A stretch of DNA of 64,000 nt from Liolophura sinensis (Eukaryota > Mollusca > Polyplacophora > Chitonida > Chitonidae). This document shows positions 21,801 through 31,600 of the stretch, piece after piece. Position numbers and translations under genes: made by a program. How positions within the stretch are numbered: the first letter of the stretch is position 1; each line of letters starts with the position of its first letter. Below the pieces are notes generated by a model, which was not told where the DNA came from, searched no databases, and was given only the letters and a program-made list of their open reading frames with translations. The DNA is taken from assembly GCF_032854445.1 (NCBI RefSeq), contig NC_088300.1, positions 20,255,608-20,319,607 on the forward strand, in the 5' to 3' direction.

Positions 21801-23198
21801 AGAAATTCCAATGACTTTATACATTGCATAAGAAGTTAATACCAGTTGCCATCAGGACGACAAAAAATCCAACAAGTTCAAAGCTGCACAAAACGTCCAC
21901 TTACTTGCCACTAGCAATTCTTGCTTTGAAGGAGCACTATCTTCTGTTGGTAAAAATGACACGGCCGTCAAAGCAATCTAAAACAATATAAGGTAATATT
22001 AAAACCTCTTGTCCATAGAAAACATTACCAGCCTGTGGCATACTGGTAAAAAGACAGAATTCACACCCTGTAAAATAGGCAACATATAACCAATAACTTG
22101 ATTTCATCACCACTGTCAAATTGCCCTTGTTAGAAAAACCAAGTGATAAAGGGGTATCTTTTCTTCTGCAATGGCAACTAGAGTGCAAGCTGAATTCACC
22201 ATTGGTCTCTTGCAATGAAAACTTCTTGATTTCACCGTAACCTACAAAGTCATTCATGTCTGTACAAGACGTTTCATCCAATAATTGTCTACTTTGATGA
22301 TAAATTAATAAAGGGGTGAAAACTTGGTGTCATTTGGTATGTTATTCTTTCCGATTCCAGAATGTATTAAACATGATAGAGAAGAGACGCTACCAAAAAT
22401 GCTTACAGCCTGTGAAGACAGTTCATTGTTGCTTAGATGCTGTTCTTAAAATTTAAAATTTACAGGGCCAGCCTAAAGACTGGACTGATAAACCAGACAG
22501 GTGTAAAGACTGAATATGAAAGGGGCTGGTGACACATAATTAACACTAACAAAGCAACTACCACCTAGATATTTATCAAGGCATACTATAAACAAACATG
22601 GACTCAGATTATTGACAGACATATTATTCGGTGGAGTGAAGAGTGAAAAGTACAAAGGTTTTCAAGGTAAGCTTATGGCACAAGACTGGGCTGTGATATT
22701 GTACATAAGGCGCTTACAATTATGCGGAAATATGCGGAAAAATCATGTGACGTTACTCGCCATTATTGGTGCTTTTAGACTGGCAACACGGGTGTTTCTG
22801 CATATCCGTGAGCGCTCTATATTACAGCCCTGCTAGGCTGCAGTCAAACTAAATCAACTGTTTTGATACTGACAGGCATCATTTGGCAAATGATCAAATG
22901 TTAGATGAATATGAACAGCTCAGTGTGGTTACTTCTCGCAACAAAATGGAAGAATAGAAGTGATCTCGTAGTGTTACGACTGATGTTGTTGTTGTTCATC
23001 ATTTCGTGACTCAGCAATAGATGAACAATTTGATTTTGAAACCTGCACATCTCGATCGCAAACGTCTGTCTTCACTATCTCTAGTTTTACCTTTAAGCGA
23101 CCCAGTAGCTCCCCACACTTGTCCAGATTTGAAGGTTTCTTGTCCCATTCTCTTTTCAAATTTTGGTACATAGACACGATTTCCTTCAAGCTTGCCAT
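15670..23198 (-). CDS. PSMD8: 26S proteasome non-ATPase subunit 8 (Rpn12), 8 exons
   Basis: Lid subunit of the 19S regulatory particle, the last subunit added in lid assembly (family knowledge). Exons 23198-23091, 21977-21905, 21724-21622, 21319-21226, 18979-18881, 18367-18294, 17391-17280 and 15804-15670 join in frame to 265 aa. Visible landmarks: [21 protein letters not shown] near the N terminus, [40 protein letters not shown], the PCI-type helices around [33 protein letters not shown], then [13 protein letters not shown] and a C terminus of [11 protein letters not shown], almost the same as the vertebrate end. All junctions are GT..AG. The ATG at 23198 gives [12 protein letters not shown]; the upstream in-frame triplet at 23240 is GTG and was rejected. 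Length fits the family (about 257-274 aa without the long human N-terminal extension). It shares a promoter with FAM98. Confidence 0.97.
16136..16410 (-). repeat. SINE family A plus flank, duplicate unit 1
   Basis: Family A copy lacking part of its 3' body (16136-16332) followed by a flank starting caattttaggcaatagcctg. The flank recurs after the second copy about 412 bp further on. Confidence 0.8.
16556..16820 (-). repeat. SINE family A plus flank, duplicate unit 2
   Basis: Retains the tail side (ctgattggtgttttacgcc) that unit 1 lacks, but has a shortened tRNA-like head. The flank at 16743-16818 differs from the one at 16331-16405 at only a few positions. Confidence 0.8.
17280..17391 (-). 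CDS. PSMD8: PSMD8 exon 7
   Basis: Residues 184-221, including [17 protein letters not shown]. The acceptor is tctttgcag|AGAT and the donor TTACAG|gtaagt. Confidence 0.95.
17392..18293 (-). other. PSMD8 intron 6
   Basis: 0.9 kb intron occupied mainly by a family B SINE in the minus orientation (17813-18140). Confidence 0.75.
17813..18140 (-). repeat. SINE family B, near full length
   Basis: Reads on the minus strand as tRNA-like head remnant, gatccagggtcaatcctggg, the palindrome gaggaagtt-gt-aacttcctc (18049-18068), cagcattaaagggatagtgc, the caacgactggttgacttg stretch, then cgttctatgactgaaaaatt and a gtgagtg-like tail. Matching copies lie at 36430-36753 and 41184-41540. Confidence 0.85.
18294..18367 (-). 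CDS. PSMD8: PSMD8 exon 6
   Basis: Residues 160-183 plus two bases ([19 protein letters not shown], then LLNTI). The acceptor is tgtttcag|GTT and the donor ATCAG|gtatta. Confidence 0.94.
18881..18979 (-). CDS. PSMD8: PSMD8 exon 5
   Basis: Residues 127-159, including [17 protein letters not shown]. The acceptor is gttttag|GAG and the donor AACAAA|gtgagt. Confidence 0.95.
18980..21225 (-). other. PSMD8 intron 4
   Basis: 2.2 kb intron. I see no repeat family I can define and no exon; short ORFs (for example 97 codons at 20241-20534, plus) have no recognisable motif. Confidence 0.6.
21226..21319 (-). CDS. PSMD8: PSMD8 exon 4
   Basis: Residues 95-126, including [19 protein letters not shown]. 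The acceptor is gatttcag|AGAC and the donor CATACA|gtaagt. Confidence 0.95.
21622..21724 (-). CDS. PSMD8: PSMD8 exon 3
   Basis: Residues 61-94 plus two bases of codon 95. It includes [19 protein letters not shown]. The acceptor is cttccag|GAG and the donor TACAA|gtaaga. Confidence 0.95.
21905..21977 (-). CDS. PSMD8: PSMD8 exon 2
   Basis: Residues 37-60 ([18 protein letters not shown], then QELLVA) plus one base. The acceptor is ttgttttag|ATT and the donor GGCAA|gtaagt. Confidence 0.94.
21978..23090 (-). other. PSMD8 intron 1
   Basis: 1.1 kb intron. The 114-codon minus-strand ORF at 21937-22281 runs across exon 2 in the wrong frame for the protein and is ignored. Nothing else is recognised. 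Confidence 0.65.
23091..23198 (-). CDS. PSMD8: PSMD8 exon 1
   Basis: Residues 1-36. The donor is CTTAAAG|gtaaaa, phase 0. The open frame continues into the intron to 22974 but loses similarity there. Confidence 0.95.
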
Positions 23199-23362
23199 GT
23201 TTTTGATACTTCGCTCCGAAGCATCGAAATTGCTCCTCACTGATTGGTTAACAGGTTAGTTCCTCTCATGTACGCATGCCGACAGGAAGTTGGTGGAATT
23301 TCGTCTGCACATGGGATTTCGCTGCACCGTTGTAATTTTCTTCGTACATCTGTCCTGCCAAC
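23199..23362. promoter_or_regulatory. Bidirectional promoter of PSMD8 and FAM98
   Basis: Only 164 bp separate the two divergent start codons, so both 5'UTRs and the core promoter must lie in or overlap this interval unless a 5' non-coding exon exists. Seen: ctgattggtt at 23240-23249 (inverted CCAAT box, full NF-Y consensus AACCAATCAG on minus), acaggaagt at 23282-23290 (ETS-type core), and gcatgc near 23275 (NRF1-like half). No TATA box. NF-Y and ETS sites are typical of housekeeping bidirectional promoters (established); activity here is inferred. Confidence 0.7.
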
Positions 23363-23400
23363 ATGGAGAGTGATATTCTGGATTCACTTGAGGATCTCGG
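23363..23400 (+). CDS. FAM98A: FAM98 exon 1
   Basis: Residues 1-12 plus two bases (MESDILDSLEDL). The donor is CTCGG|gtatgc. Too short to show as a long ORF. Confidence 0.9.
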
Positions 23401-24831
23401 GTATGCGGTTTGTTAGAATTCAAGACAGTTGTCACTAACCTGAAAAAGGACATGTCTGAATGTGGTGGTTGACTTTCTAAACACACTTTGTCCATGTGTC
23501 ACCATGCATGCTGTCAATGTGAATGATTTTGTTGATAACTGAATAGCCTATAGAATAGAGAAATTGATGTGCTCCATCAGCATAGTAAATATAGCAACCA
23601 TTTAACATAATAACTACGACAGCCATAAAGGCAGTGGGACCATGAGTGAGTTAGTTCTTTGAATTATATACCCTGTCGTGTTGTCTTTTATTTTTGGAGG
23701 GGGGTGGGGGGGGGGGGGGGGTGGCATTTGAAGATGCAAACCTAGCACCTTCTCCTCCCAAAACCATTCTGTCAGAGAAGCAAGGGTGGCATGAAGTCAA
23801 CGTAAGCAAAGAGCAGAGATACAGATTTAACAGATATGGTTAGAAGTAGCTAGGGCACCATGTGAATTTGTGATTTTAAGCCAATTTTTTTTGACATTAT
23901 TTCCACCGTGACATTTATTAAAATGCCAACAGAGGTTTTGAAGTTGCTTTTTTAAACATTGATGTGAAAGTCAATCATCAGATGGTCAAATATTTCCACA
24001 ATCTACATTTAATCTAACTGAATCAGTGTAAACCCAATTCAGAATTGCTGTTTGCTCTTATTTTAGGATACTCATGTACTCACTTCTGTTTTGTAGCTAT
24101 GCGGGTCCATTATTAGAAGCAGAAAACCTATCAAAGGCTGTAGAAGAGGGACCAAAAAGTGTTGATTACACAAATCTTGTAGAATGGCTGACTAAGGCAC
24201 TACAAGAACTCTGTGGTTTGGAGGAACATGTAAATGCCATATCAAGTAAATACACATATTAAATTTTGTTCAGACATTATCGAAATGTATTGCTGTGTGG
24301 TAGTATGAGCAGTTATCTCTCAGTAGATGTGTGGATGGGTTTATGTATCATAATATAATTTAAAATACATATGCCAGTAACCAGCGTGGATGGTCGTGGA
24401 TTTCACACGGCTCTACCCGGTTTCCTCCCAATATAATGCTGGCCGACATCATAGAAATGAAATATTGTTGAGTACAGAGTAAAACAGTAATCAAATAAAT
24501 AAGTAAATAGAATTTAAACTACTGAGAGTATAGGCCTTTGTTGATTTCAGAATATGCACGTGTAGCCAGATACAACTTTGTTTTTTGACTGATAAATCAG
24601 TCATTTGTAATTTTGCATTCTAATTTCTCCTACATATGCTGATGTAGCAAACTCTTATGCAGGATATTAGTGCAAACCTCTTGGTGTATTATTCACGCAT
24701 GAGCAAGATGTAACTTATCTTCTTGGAATGCCTCTTGGATTAAATGATAGAAGAATTTTATTTAATGATAGAAGAATTTTGAAATGCTTGATCTGACCTT
24801 TATCTTAACAATGATTGAATTTATATACATA

Positions 24832-24903
<72 letters not shown>

Positions 24904-27900
24904 TATTATATATATGACATATTGCTTCAAAGACAGCTGTATTTCTTTTCCTTACAGGTGCAGACGACTCCAGTAATTTTATGCTTGAGCTAAGTGGTTT
25001 TCTGAGGGAATTTGGTAAGTCTTGAATTTAAACTGTATATTTTGAAAATTAATGATGTGCATAACTGCAGAACGCATGATAAGCTCTCTTCAAGTGTGTA
25101 AACCTCATATTATGGTATTCCTAAAGGTCAAGTTTCAAGTACGTCATGATATTACATGTCTCAGTAACTGTCACCCTTCTAAAAGTTACTAACATTTTGA
25201 AGTATATCAGAGATTGCTTTTTCACATGTTTAATTTAATTAGGAGATATACATGTAATTTGCTTGTGATTTTATGGAAGGTAAAATAAGTGTGCTGGCCC
25301 TGTCAAAGCAAGGAAATTCTGATCAGCAAATGCAAGAGTTATTTCCCCTTTTATCGTTTAGGTACTGTATTTTTCAAACCACATATTTCGCCTGATTCTA
25401 ATTTCTTGTCAAAAAGACTTGTATAGCCATCAAAACTGTCATTTTATCCTTTATTGTGCTGCTGAAAGTGCATTTTCACACACCAAACATAAGGTGAAAC
25501 ACAGTAGTTTATTAAGATGCCTTTCATTTCTTCAGGTTGCCCTTACAAAGCTTTGTCAGATGGCCCAATAAGCCAAAGACTGTCGTCTAAAGAAAGCCGT
25601 CTTCAACTTTTAGGTTGGTAAAGAAGAGTACTGATAAACAGTAATACATCCGTATGATCAAGGCTGGATACTACACCTCAAATTAGCTTTGGCACTTAGA
25701 TTGAACACTTGATTACTGGTTTTTATTTTATTTGCATGATGAAGTTAAGGGCTATGATTGGAGGTGGAGGTAACTGCTTGGCTCATGACAAATCTCCAGA
25801 CATAAAGCTTCAGCTCATCCATGAGGTTTAAGGGAGTAAAAACTACACTTAATTACATCTTAGTTGTGCTCAACATATATGTCTGTACTCTGATTTATTT
25901 GATTGGTACTCAAGAATATTTCACTTATATGATGACGGTCAGCATAACAGGAAGAGAAAACTGGGCAGAGCCCGAGTGAAACTTACGACCATCTGCGGGT
26001 TTACATATACTCTTGTAGGCCTACAAGTTCGATTACCCATATAATATAAGGCATGCCTTAACTAACGGTACATGTTAGTGATGTATTCACTAAGAGCTAG
26101 ATATGGGAAAATGGTGTTTTTTTTTTTTATGAATTGCGTTATATTGTAATGTGTTTCTATGAAATGCATGTTTGGTTGATTCTCTTCAGATTATCTGATA
26201 ACAGAATTGGCTGCTACACGCATGATACTAGTGAACAAACCAGGGGCTCTGAAGCCCACTGAAGTGCCAGCAACCGAACAGAATTCCATGGTATGAGAAA
26301 ATATTGAAGTTCTGTTAATCTGATTTGATGTTCATAGACTCCTGTGTATAACACATGTGTAGATAATTACACCTGGCTGACATTTACATGTATTGTGTGT
26401 GTCTAACATTATAGAAAATAACTCACATCTTCAGAATTTTGAATTATGTTTGTCCGTTTTTTTTTGCACATACAAATGATGCAGTATAATGCAGTGTCAT
26501 GGCTGTTCTGAAAGCTTTATATGCAAACTTGGACATGTTTTGCCTATATGATTTTTTTTTCTTTTTTTTTTCAGAATGAAAGCGATACAGCGAAACATTT
26601 GAAGTTGATGCTGATTGCACTGGGATTCCCCAAACCTCCTACATCAATAACACCCTTTCAGTTGTTCAGTAAACTGGAGGCGAAGGTAAATATTTGTATG
26701 CATTGCATATATGGAAGTCGTACATACTGTTGTAGTTGTCATCTTAACCAAACTAAATTTCTGGGTTTTTTTGTTTTTGAAAAACTGGTTATGTAGGACA
26801 TTACCATGAGAAATTTCATTGTTTTTATTTAAATACAAGTATAATGATGTTCATGTATATCTATATGTAACTGAACAAAAAGAGCTATAAATCATTTCCA
26901 GAGTACTGCTCCAGAATGAATTATATCACTTATATCAATTATATACCAATTATATCTCTTACTCTTAAACAATGAAGTAAATTTTTGGGCTTGACCATAA
27001 TGGCTTTTGGACAAAGAAAACTCATAGGTTCAGGATTCTTCTGACATTAATATAGCTTTAGTGGTATCATGGTTGTATCAACTCGAATGTTGTTGCTTAT
27101 CTGTTACCAGATACAGGAATGCCTTAGCAAGTGTTCCCCGAGTCACATGGGCAAACCACTGATGAAGGGAAGACTGTCAGAAAAACAGTGGACTCAGGTA
27201 CTTAAGATTAACGAGGAACTGTCTCAGGAATACCAACTTCGACGTGAAATGTTGCTAAAACGGCTGGATGTCACAATACAGTCGTTTATGTGGTCGGATA
27301 AAGCAAAGGTGGGTAATTATGCTTCAAAAAAATATATGCGTATATCATTTAAGAATTTAACCTCTAACATTAAAATGGAAATTGTGATGGGTTCCTGTTG
27401 CATTTATCTTATTTCTTCCACCCATGTTCATTTTCTGAAACAAGTTAGCTTACTGATTCACAAGAGATGCACATAATAAACTGCTAAACCATTGTTAATT
27501 TCCCATATATTTTTGAAGTAAAAGAAAGGTATGTTGAATACATACCTGCATATCTTTGGAAGGCTGGGTCATGGTTACGACTGATATGCTTTAGGTTTAT
27601 GGGCGCATGAGAAGTCAGTTCAATCTAAGCTGCAGACCTGGATTCCCTGAATTTGGCTTGCCTACATTGTTTGAGTGGGGGACTTTAAGGACATTAAGCA
27701 ATGATTGGTTTTCTTAAAATCCTTTATTTTGACTTTCAGAACAAGGATAATGAGATAGCTGAGAAATATCAACCAATTAGAAAATCTCTTTCGCCGAAGT
27801 CAACAATTACAATAGCCCAGATTTTAGCAGCAAGAGATGGTATGAATTATATACAGTTTTCATATAATTATTTAATTTGTTATGGTGATTCCGATTTTGT

Positions 27901-30732
27901 TGCTTGACATAAATCACGACCATTTGAGAGAGAGAAACAAGTTCACACATGCTTTTTTCACAGTGTATATATAATGGTAGATAGATAAAATGTCTGTACA
28001 GAATATACATGTACTAGAAGTGTTGTGTGTGTGTACTGACAGAGTAGAAATGTAAACCAATTAAACATGCTGTTCAGACATGTTTATTTTCAGACCTTAC
28101 CAAACTTCAGAAAACTAGCAGTGGAGCTGCCAGGGAAAGAACAAAATGTGCCATAAACAAAGTGAAAATAGGATATGTGAGTTGCCAGTCTTCAAATTGT
28201 CACAATGTCAATACACTAATTCTTCAGCCTTTTCACAGATAAAAAGAGCAATTTTCAGTGTGATTTATGCAGCTTTTCTCTTTGATTTTTGAGTTTGGGT
28301 TGGGTTGGGTTGGATTGACCAGTTTCAGGGCTTTACAGAAAGTATAGTTTTATCAGTGTACACGAATAATGGCCTCAGAATATGGTTGAATAAACACCTT
28401 GCAAATGTGCAAAAAGGTTGAAGAATTAGAGTAACAAAATGAATTCAGATAAAAAGTATTTTGGGTTCAGCAACTATATGTATTTCACTATATGTAGGAA
28501 TATCTATAGACTTATTTGATAGTTGTTTAATGCCATACTCAATCTTTTTTCACGCCTACATGGGCAGTCCTGGTTATGAGTGGAAGTCACTAGAGGGCTT
28601 GGGGCTAATTGTCAGTAACGAGACAAACCTCTTGACTGGTTACACTTTAAAGTAAATAATTAAAATAAGAGTGTTTTTCTCTGGGAAGCTACATTCACAA
28701 AGAGCAATTTTCAATAGTTAACCCATCACATTCAACAATTTGAATAAAAGAAGGATATATGCTATATCATGGGATTGTAGCATTGGACAGATCATCACAT
28801 TGTCTGAAAGCAGCTTGTGGAGTGGAGTTTTCTGTTTTTCATTCCACTAGTTGAATTAAACGAGTCAACAAATCACGTCATGTGAAGCCAAATTTAACCC
28901 TTAAATTCAATTCACTTAGTGCTCTTCTTTTTTTGGCAGCTACCATATGCCATTTATTTGTTAATACATGTAGGTGATATGATCCTAAGCATTTGATTTT
29001 ACATTCAGTGTATTAATTTGAAGCATGAAATACTTGAATTTGATACGACATAAAACTACTAGTCAAATTTCAAATTATAAGGTTTGGACTAGGTACTCGC
29101 AAAAGGTAAAAAAAAGTCCTGTGGTACCATGTCACCTGTGGGGAGTTAAATCTGACTGTATTTGATTTACATTTGCTATAACATCTGATAAAGAGTTTCA
29201 TAAAAAGTTACCTAGAGTAGATGAACGATGTAGAAATTGAGGAACAGAGCATGGGTGGATTTTCAGAAATTCCTGAAGGATAAAAGGTGTCATTTGTCTC
29301 CTCCCTGGAACACGATGGGATAGATGATTAGTAAATTATTATCAACAAAAGCTGCCTAAAATTTTGGACTAGTCACATGATAAAATATGACGTTATTGCC
29401 TTTAGCAACAACAGAGTTAACCCTTTTAAACTCCTGTATTGTTACTATGTTTATATGCTTAAGGCTGTGTCATAATCCACCAAGGCCTGTTACTAGCAAC
29501 TTAAGACTTGAGTCATAAACTGCGAGTCCTTCAAAAGCCAAACTCAGAGCAGGAGGTAACTCAAATTGTAGGTGGAACAGTTTTCTGCAGTAAAGAATCG
29601 CCATACAAATTTTCAACTTTCTAGAACAAAACAGTTCATTTGATAAATATGGTCCCAAGTGTTCATCTTTGGTTTTTCTTTATTATGCCTACTTATAGTT
29701 GTGCATTGTATGACTGTATGGTTGTGATTCTCAGTGAATGTCACACATCTATGATGGTTGTAGGTCCCTGACAGGGGAGGGCGAGCCTGGGAGCTAGAAC
29801 CTCCTCCCCCAGAGATGCCGTCTTTTATGAAGAGATCAGATGCACCACAACAGCAAAGGCAATTTGGTAAGTCATCCTTAAAAAAAAAGTACATGTTGTG
29901 GAAGATATTAAAATTGAACTATTGTGTTGAATATTCAGCATTCCTGGTCAGTTGTCCTAAGATCGTTAAGTCGAAGATTGAGTTATTATGCACATACATT
30001 CATTGTAGTAGAGCTTAACATAGCTCATTTGATAATATGGATATTGTTATAATTGTAATCAGAGGGCCGTTTATCACGTAATGTTACTCCCAGTAACATA
30101 GCCAAGTGAAGTATACCTTCGCCACATCGTTAGCCTCTGCATAACTTAAGGCTAGGTACAGAACACCCTTTTAGGTCTTTTGAAATGGTTCTTTATATTC
30201 AAATAGAGCGATAAAGGTCACCATGAAATAAACCCCAAGGAATAGAGTGGTGTTACAGTAGTGTTATTTCTGGGAAAGGACCTGATCAAGCAATAAAAGA
30301 AAATAATAAAACATGAATTCTTTTGTACATAATCATGCTTTATTGCCTGCAGGTGGACGAGGTGGCAGAGGAGGTGGTGGACAACGCGGAGGTGGTGGAA
30401 ACCGTGGAGGAGGTGGAAACCGAGTTCAAGGAGGCTGGTCGGACAATAAACAGTCTCAGAACTATGGTGGGAACTGGAACCAGGGAGGAGGAGGTTATGG
30501 AGGGGGAGGTGGGGCACATTATAACCAGGGATACAACCAACAAGGTGGTGGAGGGGGATACAGCAACCAAGGAGGCGGCTATAGCAACCAAGGAGGTGGC
30601 TATAGCAACCAGGGAGGTGGCTATGCTAACCAAGGAAGTAGTTACCAAGGAGGTGGTTATCGGGGTCGTGGAGGGGGAGGTAGGGGTCGTGGTAGAGGAG
30701 GGAGGGGTGGAAGAGGGAGGGGAGGATATTAG
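23363..30732 (+). CDS. FAM98A: FAM98 family protein of the tRNA-ligase complex, 11 exons
   Basis: FAM98 proteins associate with DDX1, RTCB and RTRAF in the human tRNA splicing ligase complex, and FAM98A/B bind RNA through an RGG tail that is a PRMT1 target (family knowledge). Eleven exons join in frame to 465 aa with GT..AG borders. Landmarks: MESDILDSLEDLGYAGPLLE at the N terminus, the FLREFGCPY segment (about 76-84), DYLITELAATRMI (about 108-120), LIALGFPKPP, SHMGKPLMKG, REMLLKRLDVTIQSFMWSDKA, YQPIRKSLSPKSTITIAQIL, then VPDRGGRAWELEPPPPEMPS (about 306-325). From about 340 to the end is a Gly/Arg/Tyr/Asn/Gln-rich RGG domain with four tandem YSNQGGG-like units. Start ATG 23363 has a good context (aacATGG). 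Invertebrates usually have one FAM98, so the A/B/C label is approximate. Confidence 0.96.
23698..23724. repeat. Poly(G) tract in FAM98 intron 1
   Basis: A near-continuous G run of about 25 bases interrupted by two T. Length may be unreliable in the assembly. Confidence 0.9.
24097..24245 (+). CDS. FAM98A: FAM98 exon 2
   Basis: Residues 13-62 plus one base. It begins GYAGPLLEAENLSKAVEEGP and contains EWLTKALQELCGLEEHV. The acceptor is ttttgtag|CTATG and the donor ATATCAA|gtaaat. Confidence 0.94.
24383..24512 (+). repeat. SINE family A, 3' part
   Basis: In FAM98 intron 2: ggatggtcgtggatttcac, ggtttcctcccaatataatg, aaatattgttgagtac, then a short aaataaata tail. The tRNA head is missing. Confidence 0.75.
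24745..24781 (+). repeat. 18-bp direct duplication
   Basis: 'aatgatagaagaatttt' occurs twice, about 20 bp apart, in FAM98 intron 2. Confidence 0.85.
24836..24900. repeat. (TA)n microsatellite
   Basis: About 30 TA units about 60 bp upstream of FAM98 exon 3. Confidence 0.95.
24958..25014 (+). CDS. FAM98A: FAM98 exon 3
   Basis: Residues 63-81 plus one base (SADDSSNFMLELSGFLREF). The acceptor is cttacag|GTGC and the donor TTTG|gtaagt. Confidence 0.92.
25536..25613 (+). CDS. FAM98A: FAM98 exon 4
   Basis: Residues 82-107 plus one base (GCPYKALSDGPISQRLSSKE, then SRLQLL). The acceptor is ttcttcag|GTTG; the donor is TTTTAG|gttggt, a weaker +3 to +6. Confidence 0.9.
25888..26012 (-). repeat. SINE family A fragment
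   Basis: In FAM98 intron 4: tttatttgattggtactcaa, tttcacttatatgatgacgg and cgaccatctgcgggtt, the tail and body in minus orientation. Confidence 0.75.
26190..26290 (+). CDS. FAM98A: FAM98 exon 5
   Basis: Residues 108-141, with DYLITELAATRMILVNKPGA. The acceptor is tctcttcag|ATTA and the donor TCCATG|gtatga. Confidence 0.93.
26575..26685 (+). CDS. FAM98A: FAM98 exon 6
   Basis: Residues 142-178, including LKLMLIALGFPKPPTSITPF. The acceptor follows a long T tract (ttttttcag) and the donor is GCGAAG|gtaaat. Confidence 0.95.
27111..27308 (+). CDS. FAM98A: FAM98 exon 7
   Basis: Residues 179-244, the best conserved exon: GKPLMKG, EYQLRREMLLKRLDVTIQSF, MWSDKAK. The acceptor is gttaccag|ATA and the donor GCAAAG|gtgggt. 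Confidence 0.95.
27740..27839 (+). CDS. FAM98A: FAM98 exon 8
   Basis: Residues 245-277 plus one base, including YQPIRKSLSPKSTITIAQIL. The acceptor is gactttcag|AAC and the donor GATG|gtatga. Confidence 0.94.
28094..28176 (+). CDS. FAM98A: FAM98 exon 9
   Basis: Residues 278-305 (DLTKLQKTSSGAARERTKCA, then INKVKIGY). The acceptor is attttcag|ACC and the donor GGATAT|gtgagt. Confidence 0.93.
28177..29763 (+). other. FAM98 intron 9
   Basis: 1.6 kb intron, the longest of the gene. It contains a weak family A-like stretch (about 28505-28640, ttaatgccatactcaatc). No further exon. Confidence 0.65.
29764..29866 (+). CDS. FAM98A: FAM98 exon 10
   Basis: Residues 306-339 plus one base, including VPDRGGRAWELEPPPPEMPS. 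The acceptor is ggttgtag|GTCCC and the donor TTTG|gtaagt. Confidence 0.94.
30353..30732 (+). CDS. FAM98A: FAM98 exon 11, RGG domain (terminal)
   Basis: Residues 340-465 and the TAG stop. It is rich in GGRGG, RGGGG and GGGYSNQ; about 21-bp tandem units lie at about 30557-30640 and the last 25 residues are RG/RGG repeats ending GGY. The acceptor is gcctgcag|GTGG. The repeat leaves two other frames open, which are artefacts. Confidence 0.95.
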
Positions 30733-31600
30733 GTACATGTACAGCCTTTTGCAAGCTTATGTTAAGTTTGTATCAGCTTGGCAACATCTCTGTTACTTAA
30801 GTTTTTGTGCTAGGTATACAATTTTGAAAAGACTTAGCATGCCTGATTTTATAATTTAATGTACTTTTTAGACTCATGAGAGCTGTGCAATTTTATTTCA
30901 AGAAGGAAGAAAGCTATGTTCTCTCTCTCTTTTTCTTGCACTGAAGTTAGCATAATATTGAGCAGTCAAGTAACTAAATATATGTAACAGGTAAATAATT
31001 TTTGTGAAGTATTCAATACCGGGGATTTAGAGGTTATGGTAGGATGAGAAAAAATGATTAAATAAATTAAAGATGAATAAAACTAATTAATATTTATTAA
31101 ACTTTAAATTTTAATTTTTACTCATTGAAAAGGAATAAGTTTGGATTGTGAGAAAGAGCTGTCTAGAATTTGTTTCAGACAACTTTGATTCATGTCAAAC
31201 TAAATCTTAAGTTTTTATTCGAAACTAGCCAATGTACCATGCAGTATTCTAAAAATAAGGTAGCATGTCTGTTGGTTTGATATTTATATACAGTTACTAG
31301 TAGTTGATATGCAATAGTTTTGTGCTACCTCCCATTCTTGTATTACTTCTTGTACATGTATTTGGAAAGAATTAGTTCATTTGGATTTGAATACTTAAGT
31401 TTAAAGCTTAAAACCCGTAATGTCACAAACTATACAAATATCACAAGACTGTGCTCTAGTTAGAATTATAAGTGTGTAATTGTTAAATGTGGTAGTGTAC
31501 TTAGAATTCTAATTAGTATTTTACAGTACATGAGCCTTAATTATTGTTATTTCGGCGTTTTAGGAAACAAACATATTAAATTTGTGATAGTTCTGGAATT
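30733..31600 (+). terminator. FAM98 3'UTR with poly(A) signals
   Basis: AATAAA at 31061-31066 and 31076-31081, about 330-350 nt after the stop, are the likely first cleavage signals. AT-rich sequence continues, so a longer form ending further downstream is possible. Confidence 0.55.

Noticed and set aside
21937..22281. 114-codon minus-strand ORF across PSMD8 exon 2
   Set aside because: Wrong frame relative to exon 2; no similarity of its own.
23198..23240. 14-residue N-terminal extension of PSMD8
   Set aside because: Begins at GTG; the ATG at 23198 gives a normal N terminus.
29613..29894. 93-codon minus-strand ORF over FAM98 exon 10
   Set aside because: Antisense shadow of a conserved coding exon.
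30323..30859. 178-codon plus-strand and 132-codon minus-strand ORFs over FAM98 exon 11
   Set aside because: They are open only because the RGG-coding sequence is a GGN repeat. The frame joined to exon 10 is the one matching FAM98.
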